This document shows, one piece after another, positions 1 through 5,608 of a DNA stretch of 5,608 nt. The first letter of the stretch is position 1. Each line of letters begins with the position of its first letter. The translations under genes and the position numbers were made by a program. Location of the stretch: the NCBI GenBank assembly GCA_937868455.1, contig CALMMO010000145.1:1-5608 (forward strand), in the 5' to 3' direction. The notes beneath the pieces are model-generated. The model saw only the letters and a program-made list of their open reading frames with translations. It was not told where the DNA came from and did not search any database. This DNA comes from an uncultured Marmoricola sp. Its GTDB lineage: Bacteria > Actinomycetota > Actinomycetes > Propionibacteriales > Nocardioidaceae.

Positions 1-1
1 T

Positions 2-13
2 GTGAAGTTTCAC
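2..13. promoter_or_regulatory. Imperfect palindrome, possible half-site operator
   Basis: GTGAA and TTCAC face each other across a 2-bp centre. The right part, AGTTTCAC (6-13), is identical to the left end of the large palindrome at 26-51, starting exactly 20 bp earlier. It may be a second, weaker binding site of the same regulator, or simply part of a structure at the end of an upstream gene that lies outside the window. The repeat is visible directly; the regulatory role is inference. Confidence 0.35.
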
Positions 14-25
14 GTGGGAAGCGTC

Positions 26-51
26 AGTTTCACCGGGTACCCGGTGAAACT
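26..51. promoter_or_regulatory. Perfect 26-bp palindrome: operator or transcription terminator
   Basis: The half AGTTTCACCGGGT (26-38) is followed without spacer by its exact reverse complement ACCCGGTGAAACT (39-51). As DNA this is what a dimeric (or paired-dimer) repressor would bind. As RNA it folds into an 11-bp stem (26-36 with 41-51) with a GTAC loop. No T-run follows on either strand, so it is not a classical intrinsic terminator, although terminators without a T-run occur in actinobacteria. It sits about 48 bp upstream of the best -10 candidate for the carboxylase gene. That is too far for simple promoter occlusion, so it could instead serve an upstream or divergent gene outside the window. 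The palindrome is certain; its role is not. Confidence 0.55.
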
Positions 52-98
52 TGCACCCCGCATCCGGGACCAGCGCTCACCCGACCAACAAACCTCAC

Positions 99-104
99 TA
101 GACT
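99..104 (+). promoter_or_regulatory. Candidate -10 element of the acyl-CoA carboxylase gene
   Basis: TAGACT fits the actinobacterial TANNNT -10 pattern. It would start transcription near 111, leaving a leader of about 30 nt that includes the ribosome binding site. No convincing -35 hexamer is seen 16-19 bp upstream, which is common in this phylum but leaves the call weak. Confidence 0.3.
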
Positions 105-126
105 CCGAGGGGTCCGATCCCAGCCC

Positions 127-132
127 GAGGAG
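127..132 (+). promoter_or_regulatory. Ribosome binding site that decides the carboxylase start
   Basis: GAGGAG lies 9 nt before the ATG at 142 but only 3 nt before an in-frame TTG at 136. The spacing favours the ATG, so the two extra residues that a TTG start would add are left out of the protein. Confidence 0.7.
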
Positions 133-141
133 CGCTTGCGA

Positions 142-1911
142 ATGTCGTTGAAGAAGGTCCTAGTCGCCAACCGTGGCGAAATCGCCGTACGAATCATTCG
201 CGGCTGCAAGGACGCTGGCATCGCCAGTGTGGCGGTGTACGCCGAACCCGACCGCGACGCCTTGTTTGTGCGTCTGGCCGATGAGGCTCACGCATTGGGT
301 GGTTCGACCCCTGCTGATTCCTACCTCGACATGGGCAAGATCATTGCGATCGCCCAGAAGACTGGCGCCGACTCGGTGCACCCGGGCTACGGGTTCTTGG
401 CTGAAAACGCTGCCTTTGCCCAGGCGGTTATTGACGCTGGCCTGATTTGGATCGGCCCCCCGCCGGAGGCGATCGAGAAGTTGGGCGACAAGGTGCAGGC
501 TCGCCACATTGCCGCGAAGGTGGGCGCTCCCCAGGTGGAGGGCACCCCCGACCCGGTCCAGAACGCTGACGAGGTCATCGAGTTTGCCCGCACGCACGGT
601 TTGCCGATCGCGATCAAGGCTGCCTTCGGTGGCGGCGGTCGCGGCTTGAAGGTCGCTCGCGAGATGGATGAGATCCGCGATCTTTATGACTCTGCGGTGC
701 GCGAGGCAGTCACTGCCTTTGGTCGTGGTGAGTGCTTCGTCGAGCAGTACCTCGATCACCCCCGGCACGTCGAAACTCAGTGCCTGGCCGATCAGCACGG
801 CAACGTGGTGGTCGTTTCGACGCGCGACTGTTCGTTGCAGCGTCGTCACCAAAAGCTGGTCGAGGAGGCGCCCGCGCCGTACCTCACCGAAGACCAAATG
901 CACCGGCTCTATTCATCCTCCAAGGCGATCTTGAAGGAGGCTGGCTACGTCGGCGCCGGCACGTGTGAGTTCTTGGTGGCACCCAGCGGTTTGATTTCGT
1001 TCCTTGAGGTCAACACGCGTTTGCAGGTCGAGCACCCGGTTTCTGAAGAAGTCACCGGCATCGACTTGGTGCGCGAAATGTTCCGCATCGCAGCAGGTGA
1101 AGAACTTGGGTACGACGACCCCGTCGTCGAAGGCCACTCCTTCGAGTTCCGCATCAACGCCGAGGACGCCGGGCGCAACTTCATGCCCGCTCCTGGCACG
1201 TTGACGGTGTGGGACCCGCCGAGCGGACCTGGCGTGCGCGTCGACGGTGGCTACGTCGCCGGGGAAACCATTCCGGGCGCCTTTGACTCCTTGATCGCCA
1301 AACTGATCGTCACCGGCCGCGACCGCACCCAGGCTTTGGAGCGCTCACGTCGGGCACTCTCTGAGTTCAAGGTTGATGGGATGCCCACCGTGATCCCCTT
1401 CCACGCTGCGGTTGTGAACGACCCCGCTTTCGTCGGCGAAGGCGATGACCAAACGGGTCGCTTCGGCATCTACACGTTGTGGATCGAGTCGGAGTTCAAC
1501 AACACCATCGAGCCATATTCAGGTGCAGCCGCCGAAGCAGACGAGCCCGCTGAGCGCCAGAAGGTCACTGTCGAGGTTGGCGGACGTCGACTCGAGGTTG
1601 TCTTGCCTGGCGGATTGGGCGGCATCGCGGCGGCGCCAAGCGGCGGCGCGAAGCGACCCAAGCGCTCGGCTGGCAAGAAGGTTGGCGCTGCCGTGTCAGG
1701 TGACGCGGTGAGTTCGCCGATGCAGGGCACCATCGTCAAGGTCGCCGTCGAAGAGGGCGCCGAGGTCGCTGAGGGTGACGTCATCGTGGTCTTGGAGGCC
1801 ATGAAGATGGAGCAGCCCCTCAAGGCTCACAAGGCTGGTGTCGTCACGGGTCTCGCCGCCGAAGTAGGCGCGACCGTCGGCAACGGTGCGGTGATCTGCG
1901 AACTCAAGTAG
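142..1911 (+). CDS. accA3: Acetyl-/propionyl-CoA carboxylase alpha chain (biotin carboxylase + biotin carrier)
   Basis: This 589-residue cytoplasmic subunit carboxylates its own biotin with ATP and bicarbonate. A separate beta subunit then passes the carboxyl group to acetyl- or propionyl-CoA, giving malonyl- or methylmalonyl-CoA for fatty-acid synthesis or propionate metabolism. Visible motifs, in order: the biotin carboxylase N-terminal [13 protein letters not shown] (about 6-18), [10 protein letters not shown] (80-89), the ATP-grasp glycine loop [11 protein letters not shown] (159-169), [19 protein letters not shown] (228-246) and the catalytic [11 protein letters not shown] (289-299). A Gly/Lys/Arg/Ala-rich linker (about 495-522) leads to the biotinyl domain with EAMKM (552-556), where K555 is the biotin acceptor. 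This fused two-domain form and its length match mycobacterial AccA3 (about 600 residues). The start is the ATG with the well-spaced GAGGAG. No beta subunit or biotin ligase gene is in the window. Acyl-CoA preference is set by the beta subunit, so acetyl versus propionyl cannot be decided here. Family is certain; the symbol is by resemblance (it could equally be called accBC or pccA). Confidence 0.95.
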   Translation: MSLKKVLVANRGEIAVRIIRGCKDAGIASVAVYAEPDRDALFVRLADEAHALGGSTPADSYLDMGKIIAIAQKTGADSVHPGYGFLAENAAFAQAVIDAGLIWIGPPPEAIEKLGDKVQARHIAAKVGAPQVEGTPDPVQNADEVIEFARTHGLPIAIKAAFGGGGRGLKVAREMDEIRDLYDSAVREAVTAFGRGECFVEQYLDHPRHVETQCLADQHGNVVVVSTRDCSLQRRHQKLVEEAPAPYLTEDQMHRLYSSSKAILKEAGYVGAGTCEFLVAPSGLISFLEVNTRLQVEHPVSEEVTGIDLVREMFRIAAGEELGYDDPVVEGHSFEFRINAEDAGRNFMPAPGTLTVWDPPSGPGVRVDGGYVAGETIPGAFDSLIAKLIVTGRDRTQALERSRRALSEFKVDGMPTVIPFHAAVVNDPAFVGEGDDQTGRFGIYTLWIESEFNNTIEPYSGAAAEADEPAERQKVTVEVGGRRLEVVLPGGLGGIAAAPSGGAKRPKRSAGKKVGAAVSGDAVSSPMQGTIVKVAVEEGAEVAEGDVIVVLEAMKMEQPLKAHKAGVVTGLAAEVGATVGNGAVICELK

Positions 1912-1990
1912 TCCCGGCAAACGATCACCGCCATGAGCACGGGAGATGGCTTCCTTCCGGTGCTGCCTGCCTATCTCTGATCGGTTGCGA

Positions 1991-2017
1991 AAGTGGCGCA
2001 GCCGGGCATGCGCACTT
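1991..2017 (+). terminator. Intergenic hairpin, possible terminator of the carboxylase gene
   Basis: AAGTG-g-CGCA (1991-2000) pairs with TGCGCACTT (2009-2017), forming nine base pairs with one bulged G. The 8-nt loop, GCCGGGCA, could close a further two pairs. It lies 80 nt after the stop codon, with no T-run behind it. It may be a T-less terminator separating the carboxylase and gatZ transcripts, or an element of the gatZ leader. The pairing is seen; the function is inferred. Confidence 0.35.
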
Positions 2018-2042
2018 GAGCACCTAACGCGCAAGGAGTCCC

Positions 2043-2048
2043 TAACAT
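2043..2048 (+). promoter_or_regulatory. Candidate -10 element for gatZ
   Basis: TAACAT matches TANNNT and would start transcription near 2055, giving a leader of about 20 nt containing the Shine-Dalgarno. The nearest -35-like hexamer, TTGAGC (2016-2021), is 21 bp away, which is too far for a standard promoter. Its presence would make gatZ independent of the carboxylase transcript. Weak call. Confidence 0.25.
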
Positions 2049-2065
2049 CGGTGAGTCGAAGTTGG

Positions 2066-2070
2066 AAGGA
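2066..2070 (+). promoter_or_regulatory. Ribosome binding site of gatZ
   Basis: AAGGA (within GGAAGGA, 2064-2070) stands 5 nt before the ATG at 2076 and supports that start. It forms part of the second copy of the 10-bp repeat. Confidence 0.7.
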
Positions 2071-2075
2071 CTCCC

Positions 2076-3353
2076 ATGGATTACCCCTCGCTGATTGCTG
2101 CGCACAAGAGCGGTCAGGTCATTGGCATCTACTCGGTGTGTTCGGCTGACCCCACCGTTCTGCGGGCGGCGCTGATGCAGTCGGTGGACGATGGCAGCCA
2201 TACGCTGATCGAGGCCACGAGCAACCAGGTCGATCAGTTCGGCGGCTACACCGGGATGAACCCTGCCGAGTTCCGCGAGATGGTCTTTGGTCTTGCCGAC
2301 GAGGTTGGGTTGTCCCGTGACCGGGTCATCTTGGGTGGAGACCATTTGGGACCCAACCGCTGGCAGTCAGAGGCTCCAGAAACCGCAATGGCGATGGCTG
2401 AGGACTTGGTGCGGGCCTATGCCGAGGCCGGTTACACCAAAATCCATCTCGACTGCTCGTTCTCGTGCGCGGGCGACCCTTACCCGATCACTGACGAGAT
2501 CGCTGCCGCTCGGGCTGCTCGCTTGATCAAGGTCGCTGAGATGGGCGCCGAAGTCGCTGGTACGGCGGCGCAGGTGAGATACGTGATCGGCACCGAGGTG
2601 CCCGTCCCTGGAGGACACCAAGAGGAACTCGAGGGGCTCGTGCCCACCAGTGCGGACGCCGCACGGGTCACGTTGGCCAAGCACCGAGCAGCTTTTGAGG
2701 CCGTGGGCCTTGGCGAGATCTGGCCAAAGATTTCCGCGCTCGTCGTACAACCTGCGGTGGAGTTCGATCACCTCAAGGTCGTCGACTACATCAGCGAAGG
2801 CACCCGGGAGTTGCGCACGGTGCTCGATGATGAGCCGGGATTGGTGTTTGAGGCTCACTCCACTGACTACCAAACCCCCGCCAATTTGGCGCAACTGGTC
2901 GCTGACCACTGGGCCATCTTGAAGGTTGGTCCCGGCCTGACCTTCGCGTTGCGCGAGGGTCTTTTTGGGCTCTCACACATCGAGGATGAACTCATCACCG
3001 AGGGCCGCTCCAGTCTGCGCGCGGTGATCGAGGAGCGCATGCTCGCCGAGCCCGCGCAGTGGGCGAAGTACTACCTCGGCACTCCCGAGGAGCAACGTTT
3101 CTCACGGCGCTATAGCTACAGCGATCGGATGAGGTACTACTGGCCTGACGAGCAGATCGCTGCCGCCCGTGCCACCTTGATGGCCAATCTTCGCGAGGTC
3201 GAGATCCCGCTGCCACTTTTGAGTCAGTACCTTCCCCGCCAATACGACCGCATCCGACTGGGTGCCTTGTCCAACGACCCCGAAGCCATCTTGATCGACT
3301 GCGTGCGCGAGGTAACCCGGGTCTATTCGGCTGCTTGTTACGGGCAGTGCTGA
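2076..3353 (+). CDS. gatZ: Tagatose-bisphosphate aldolase, non-catalytic subunit (GatZ/KbaZ family)
   Basis: The 425-residue product aligns along its whole length with E. coli GatZ (about 420 residues). Conserved blocks: EATSNQVDQFGGYTGM (46-61), GGDHLGPN (87-94), HLDCSFSCAGDP (124-135), GTEVPVPGG (172-180), VVQPAVEFDH (223-232), EAHSTDYQT (259-267), ILKVGPGLTFALRE (281-294) and YYWPD (354-358). In enterobacteria GatZ/KbaZ is needed for full activity and stability of the class II aldolase GatY/KbaY, which splits tagatose 1,6-bisphosphate into glyceraldehyde 3-phosphate and dihydroxyacetone phosphate during galactitol or N-acetylgalactosamine use. No signal peptide or membrane segment is seen, so it is expected to be cytoplasmic. 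The ATG at 2076 has a good Shine-Dalgarno and the N-terminus matches the E. coli protein. No catalytic partner, kinase or transporter is beside it; both neighbours are biotin carboxylases. The partner may be elsewhere, or the protein may act alone. I recall reports that some members of this family epimerise fructose 6-phosphate and tagatose 6-phosphate, which I cannot verify here. The family assignment is firm, but the actual activity is open. Confidence 0.92.
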   Translation: MDYPSLIAAHKSGQVIGIYSVCSADPTVLRAALMQSVDDGSHTLIEATSNQVDQFGGYTGMNPAEFREMVFGLADEVGLSRDRVILGGDHLGPNRWQSEAPETAMAMAEDLVRAYAEAGYTKIHLDCSFSCAGDPYPITDEIAAARAARLIKVAEMGAEVAGTAAQVRYVIGTEVPVPGGHQEELEGLVPTSADAARVTLAKHRAAFEAVGLGEIWPKISALVVQPAVEFDHLKVVDYISEGTRELRTVLDDEPGLVFEAHSTDYQTPANLAQLVADHWAILKVGPGLTFALREGLFGLSHIEDELITEGRSSLRAVIEERMLAEPAQWAKYYLGTPEEQRFSRRYSYSDRMRYYWPDEQIAAARATLMANLREVEIPLPLLSQYLPRQYDRIRLGALSNDPEAILIDCVREVTRVYSAACYGQC

Positions 3354-3358
3354 GCGCT

Positions 3359-3410
3359 CGCAGCGTCGTACGAAACGAGAGCTATGGAAACCTGTTCGTA
3401 TGACGTCGCG
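3359..3410 (+). terminator. Long hairpin after gatZ; alternatively paired operator sites before pyc
   Basis: CGTCGTACGAA (3364-3374) pairs with TTCGTATGACG (3395-3405) over 11 bp with one G-U wobble. After one further wobble and one A-C mismatch, three more pairs (3359-3361 with 3408-3410) extend the stem outward. The loop is 20 nt. It begins 6 nt after the gatZ stop codon, a natural place for a terminator, but no T-run follows. Read as DNA, TCGTACGA (3366-3373, a perfect palindrome) and TCGTATGA (3396-3403, one change) are two like sites 30 bp apart, lying upstream of the predicted pyc promoter. The sequence cannot separate these two readings. Confidence 0.5.
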
Positions 3411-3442
3411 CCAGGCTCACCGTGTCCAAACCCCTCTCGGTC

Positions 3443-3473
3443 TTGGGATGATCTGGCACTAGAGCATTAGCGT
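3443..3473 (+). promoter_or_regulatory. Predicted promoter of pyc, leaderless arrangement
   Basis: TAGCGT (3468-3473) fits the TANNNT -10 pattern and ends 6 nt before the ATG at 3480. Transcription would thus begin on or next to the A of the start codon. TTGGGA (3443-3448) is a possible -35 with a long 19-bp spacer. No Shine-Dalgarno-like purine run lies in the 20 nt before the ATG, unlike the other two genes here, which supports a leaderless mRNA. Leaderless starts are common in actinobacteria, and the -10 geometry is the usual signature. Confidence 0.5.
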
Positions 3474-3479
3474 TCTGCC

Positions 3480-5608
3480 ATGTTCTCCAAGATCTTGGTT
3501 GCAAACCGTGGCGAGATCGCCATCCGGGCCTTCCGGGCTGCCATGGAAGTCGGTGCCACAACGGTGGCGGTTTTCCCCTACGAAGACCGCGCCTCTGAGC
3601 ACCGGATGAAAGCAGATGAGGCCTACGAGATCGGGGAGCGCGGCCACCCGGTGCGTGCCTATCTCGACCCTGAGTTGATCGTGGGAGCGGCAGTGCGGGC
3701 AGGGGCCGACGCGGTTTATCCAGGCTACGGATTCCTCAGCGAGAACCCCGACCTTGCCCAGGCGTGTGCCGACGCGGGGGTCACGTTCGTGGGGCCGACG
3801 GCCGACGTACTGCGCCTGACCGGCAACAAGGCTCGCGCCATCGAGGCAGCCAAGAAGGCCGGGGTGCCCACCTTGGCCAGTGTGCCGCCGAGCACCGACG
3901 TGGCTGAGTTGATGTTGGCAGCGACCACCTTGCGGTTCCCACTGTTTGTGAAGGCAGTGGCAGGTGGCGGCGGACGAGGTATGCGTCGAGTCGACGACCC
4001 CGAACTCCTCGAGGAGTCAATCCGCACCTGCATGCGCGAAGCCGAGGGCGCCTTCGGCGACTCAACAGTCTTCATCGAAGAAGCGGTCACCAACCCCCGC
4101 CACGTGGAGGTGCAGATCCTGGCCGATGCGCACGGCAACGTCATTCACCTCTTCGAGCGCGACTGCTCCGTGCAGCGTCGGCACCAGAAGGTCGTCGAGA
4201 TTGCGCCGGCTCCCAACCTTGATCCGGCCCTACGTGACCGCATGTGCGCTGATGCGGTGAGGTTCGCCAAAGAGATTGGCTACCGCAACGCCGGCACCGT
4301 GGAGTTCTTGCTCAACGAAAGCGGCGACTACGTCTTCATCGAAATGAACCCCCGCATCCAGGTCGAGCACACCGTCACCGAAGAGGTCACCGACGTCGAC
4401 TTGGTGCAGTCGCAACTTCGGATCGCCGCCGGTGAGACCTTGGCCGATCTCGGGTTGCCTGATCAAAGCTCTGTGCGTCTGCGCGGCGCTGCTTTGCAGT
4501 GCCGGATCACCACCGAAGACCCCGCCAACGGTTTTCGTCCCGACACCGGCAAGATCACGACCTACCGCTCCCCTGGTGGCGCGGGTGTGCGCCTCGATGG
4601 CGGTACGACGTACACCGGAGCCGAAGTCAGCGCCCACTTCGACTCGATGTTGGCCAAGCTCACCTGCCGTGGCCTCACGTTCGAGAAGGCGGTGCAAAAG
4701 GCTCGCCGGGCTCTCGCGGAGTTCATGATTCGCGGTGTTGAAACCAACATCCCGTTCTTGCAAGCCGTGATGGATGAACCTGACTTCGTGGCCGGACGTC
4801 TCAACACCAGTTTCATCGAGACTCACCCCGAGTTGCTCAACGCCCGACCCAACGCCGACAAGAGCGCGAAGATCCTCAACTGGCTCGCCGATGTGACCGC
4901 GAACCGCCCGCACGGGCGCAGCCCGGTCAAGGTGTCGCCGCTGAGCAAACTGCCGAAGATCGACGTCAAGACAACGCCACCACTCGGGTCCAGGCAACGC
5001 CTTCTCGAGCTTGGCCCCGCCGAGTTCTCACGCCAGTTGCGTGCTCAGCAGACCGTGGCAGTCACCGACACCACCTTCCGCGACGCCCACCAGTCGCTGC
5101 TGGCCACCCGCGTGCGCACCAAGGACCTCGTCGATGTGGCTGGGCATGTGGCTCGGCTGACTCCGCAGTTGCTCTCCCTTGAGGCGTGGGGTGGCGCGAC
5201 GTACGACGTTGCCTTGCGGTTCCTCGCCGAAGACCCCTGGGAGCGGTTGGCCGCGCTGCGCGAATCGGTGCCCAACATCTGCTTGCAAATGCTGCTGCGC
5301 GGGCGCAACACAGTGGGCTACACGCCCTATCCGACCGAAGTCACCGACGCGTTCGTGCACGAAGCCGCCGCCACTGGCCTCGACATTTTCCGGATCTTTG
5401 ATGCGCTCAATGATGTCGAGCAGATGCGTCCGGCGATCGAGGCGGTGCGTGACACCGGTACGACGATCGCCGAGGTTGCCTTGTGTTACACCTCCGATCT
5501 GTCCAACCCGGCCGAGAAGATCTACACGCTGGATTACTACCTGCGGTTGGCCGAGAAGATCGTCTCCGCAGGTGCGCACATCATCGCGATCAAGGACATG
5601 GCCGGACT
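3480..5608 (+). CDS. pyc: Pyruvate carboxylase, N-terminal 709 residues (runs off the right edge)
   Basis: It makes oxaloacetate from pyruvate, bicarbonate and ATP in the cytoplasm, refilling the TCA cycle. The biotin carboxylase half shows [14 protein letters not shown] (5-18), YPGYGFLSEN, the ATP-grasp loop KAVAGGGGRGMR (158-169), RDCSVQRRHQKVVEIAPAP, EMNPRIQVEHTVTEE (288-302) and HFDSMLAKL (386-394). After a linker, the carboxyltransferase domain begins with DTTFRDAHQSLLATR (530-544), then LQMLLRGRNTVGYTPYP (602-618), FRIFDALNDV (637-646) and IKDMAG at the edge. By family knowledge, D535 and the carbamylated lysine K705 are metal ligands. Their 170-residue spacing agrees with known enzymes. 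The HxH ligands and the C-terminal biotin domain lie beyond the window (full family length about 1130-1140). Together BC and CT domains in one chain exclude a plain acyl-CoA carboxylase. The start is secure: an in-frame TAG at 3468-3470 precedes it, no other start lies between, and the protein begins right before the conserved motif. No stop or frameshift is seen. Closest remembered match is Corynebacterium Pyc, which has a longer N-terminal tail. Confidence 0.96.
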   Translation, partial: MFSKILVANRGEIAIRAFRAAMEVGATTVAVFPYEDRASEHRMKADEAYEIGERGHPVRAYLDPELIVGAAVRAGADAVYPGYGFLSENPDLAQACADAGVTFVGPTADVLRLTGNKARAIEAAKKAGVPTLASVPPSTDVAELMLAATTLRFPLFVKAVAGGGGRGMRRVDDPELLEESIRTCMREAEGAFGDSTVFIEEAVTNPRHVEVQILADAHGNVIHLFERDCSVQRRHQKVVEIAPAPNLDPALRDRMCADAVRFAKEIGYRNAGTVEFLLNESGDYVFIEMNPRIQVEHTVTEEVTDVDLVQSQLRIAAGETLADLGLPDQSSVRLRGAALQCRITTEDPANGFRPDTGKITTYRSPGGAGVRLDGGTTYTGAEVSAHFDSMLAKLTCRGLTFEKAVQKARRALAEFMIRGVETNIPFLQAVMDEPDFVAGRLNTSFIETHPELLNARPNADKSAKILNWLADVTANRPHGRSPVKVSPLSKLPKIDVKTTPPLGSRQRLLELGPAEFSRQLRAQQTVAVTDTTFRDAHQSLLATRVRTKDLVDVAGHVARLTPQLLSLEAWGGATYDVALRFLAEDPWERLAALRESVPNICLQMLLRGRNTVGYTPYPTEVTDAFVHEAAATGLDIFRIFDALNDVEQMRPAIEAVRDTGTTIAEVALCYTSDLSNPAEKIYTLDYYLRLAEKIVSAGAHIIAIKDMAG

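Larger units (their letters stand above)
2033..2075 (+). repeat. 10-bp repeat pair overlapping the gatZ ribosome binding site
   Basis: AAGGAGTCCC (2033-2042) and AAGGACTCCC (2066-2075) differ at one base and start 33 bp apart, about three helical turns. Because the core is nearly palindromic, GGAGTCC (2035-2041) is also the exact reverse complement of GGACTCC (2068-2074). In RNA the first copy could therefore pair with the second and cover the Shine-Dalgarno. Any role as operator pair or translational switch is inference. Confidence 0.35.

Noticed and set aside
101..114. Small inverted repeat GACTCC/GGGGTC in the carboxylase leader
   Set aside because: Six pairs at most, including a wobble, with a 2-nt centre; too weak to call a structure.
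136..141. TTG at 136 as an alternative start of the acyl-CoA carboxylase gene
   Set aside because: Only 3 nt separates it from GAGGAG, whereas the ATG at 142 has 9 nt and is the better codon.
30..221. A 63-codon minus-strand frame across the palindrome and the carboxylase start
   Set aside because: It covers the palindrome, promoter and N-terminus of a secure gene and resembles no known protein; it is a by-product of high GC.
160..903. Long minus-strand open frame (247 codons) opposite the acyl-CoA carboxylase gene
   Set aside because: It lies opposite a fully conserved coding region and its translation has no recognisable domain. Long antisense frames are usual in GC-rich genes.
1912..1944. 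TCCCG and CGGGA facing each other just after the carboxylase stop codon, as a terminator
   Set aside because: Only five pairs around a loop of more than 20 nt and no T-run; the hairpin at 1991-2017 is a better candidate.
1933..1980. A 15-codon open frame after the acyl-CoA carboxylase gene
   Set aside because: No ribosome binding site and too short to distinguish from chance.
3384..3470. A 28-codon open frame starting with ATG between gatZ and pyc, in frame with pyc (begins METCSYDVAP)
   Set aside because: Only a weak GAGAG sits 2 nt before the ATG, the start lies inside the hairpin loop, the sequence has no recognisable feature, and if pyc is leaderless this frame is not even on its mRNA.
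4230..4997. Minus-strand open frame of 255 codons opposite pyc
   Set aside because: Lies opposite conserved biotin carboxylase motifs; no domain or ribosome binding site support. The same holds for the 183-codon frame at 5028-5579 and the 180-codon frame at 2367-2909.

Overview
The window reads as chromosomal DNA of a high-GC Gram-positive bacterium (Actinomycetota). The first gene is a fused biotin carboxylase plus biotin carrier chain of the mycobacterial AccA3/AccBC layout. The last is a pyruvate carboxylase whose motifs, order and length follow the corynebacterial enzyme closely. GC is roughly 60% or slightly more by eye. One oddity is that TTG is the preferred leucine codon. I cannot name a genus from this window.

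Layout: all three genes lie on the + strand. Positions 1-141 are non-coding and hold a perfect 26-bp palindrome (26-51), a related half-site cluster just upstream (2-13), a possible -10 element and a good ribosome binding site. The acyl-CoA carboxylase alpha chain follows at 142-1911. A 164-bp gap has a bulged hairpin, a near-identical 10-bp repeat pair and a Shine-Dalgarno. Next is a GatZ/KbaZ-family tagatose-bisphosphate aldolase non-catalytic subunit at 2076-3353. A 126-bp gap contains a long hairpin (also readable as two copies of an 8-bp near-palindrome) and a -10 element placed so that transcription could begin on the A of the next start codon. Pyruvate carboxylase starts at 3480 and runs off the right edge after 709 codons.

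How the genes relate: the two biotin enzymes share the same first half-reaction (ATP and bicarbonate carboxylate biotin) on paralogous biotin carboxylase domains. The first feeds malonyl- or methylmalonyl-CoA synthesis but has no carboxyltransferase beta subunit here. The second refills oxaloacetate from pyruvate. GatZ belongs to tagatose/galactitol sugar-phosphate metabolism and has no catalytic partner (GatY/KbaY) or transport genes in view. The gaps between genes carry their own signals, so I read this as three separately transcribed genes rather than one operon.

I found no RNA gene, mobile element or CRISPR array, and the proteins themselves belong to known families. The points most worth checking are the intergenic signals: the palindrome cluster at the left edge, the paired sites and apparent leaderless start of pyruvate carboxylase, and the orphan status of GatZ.
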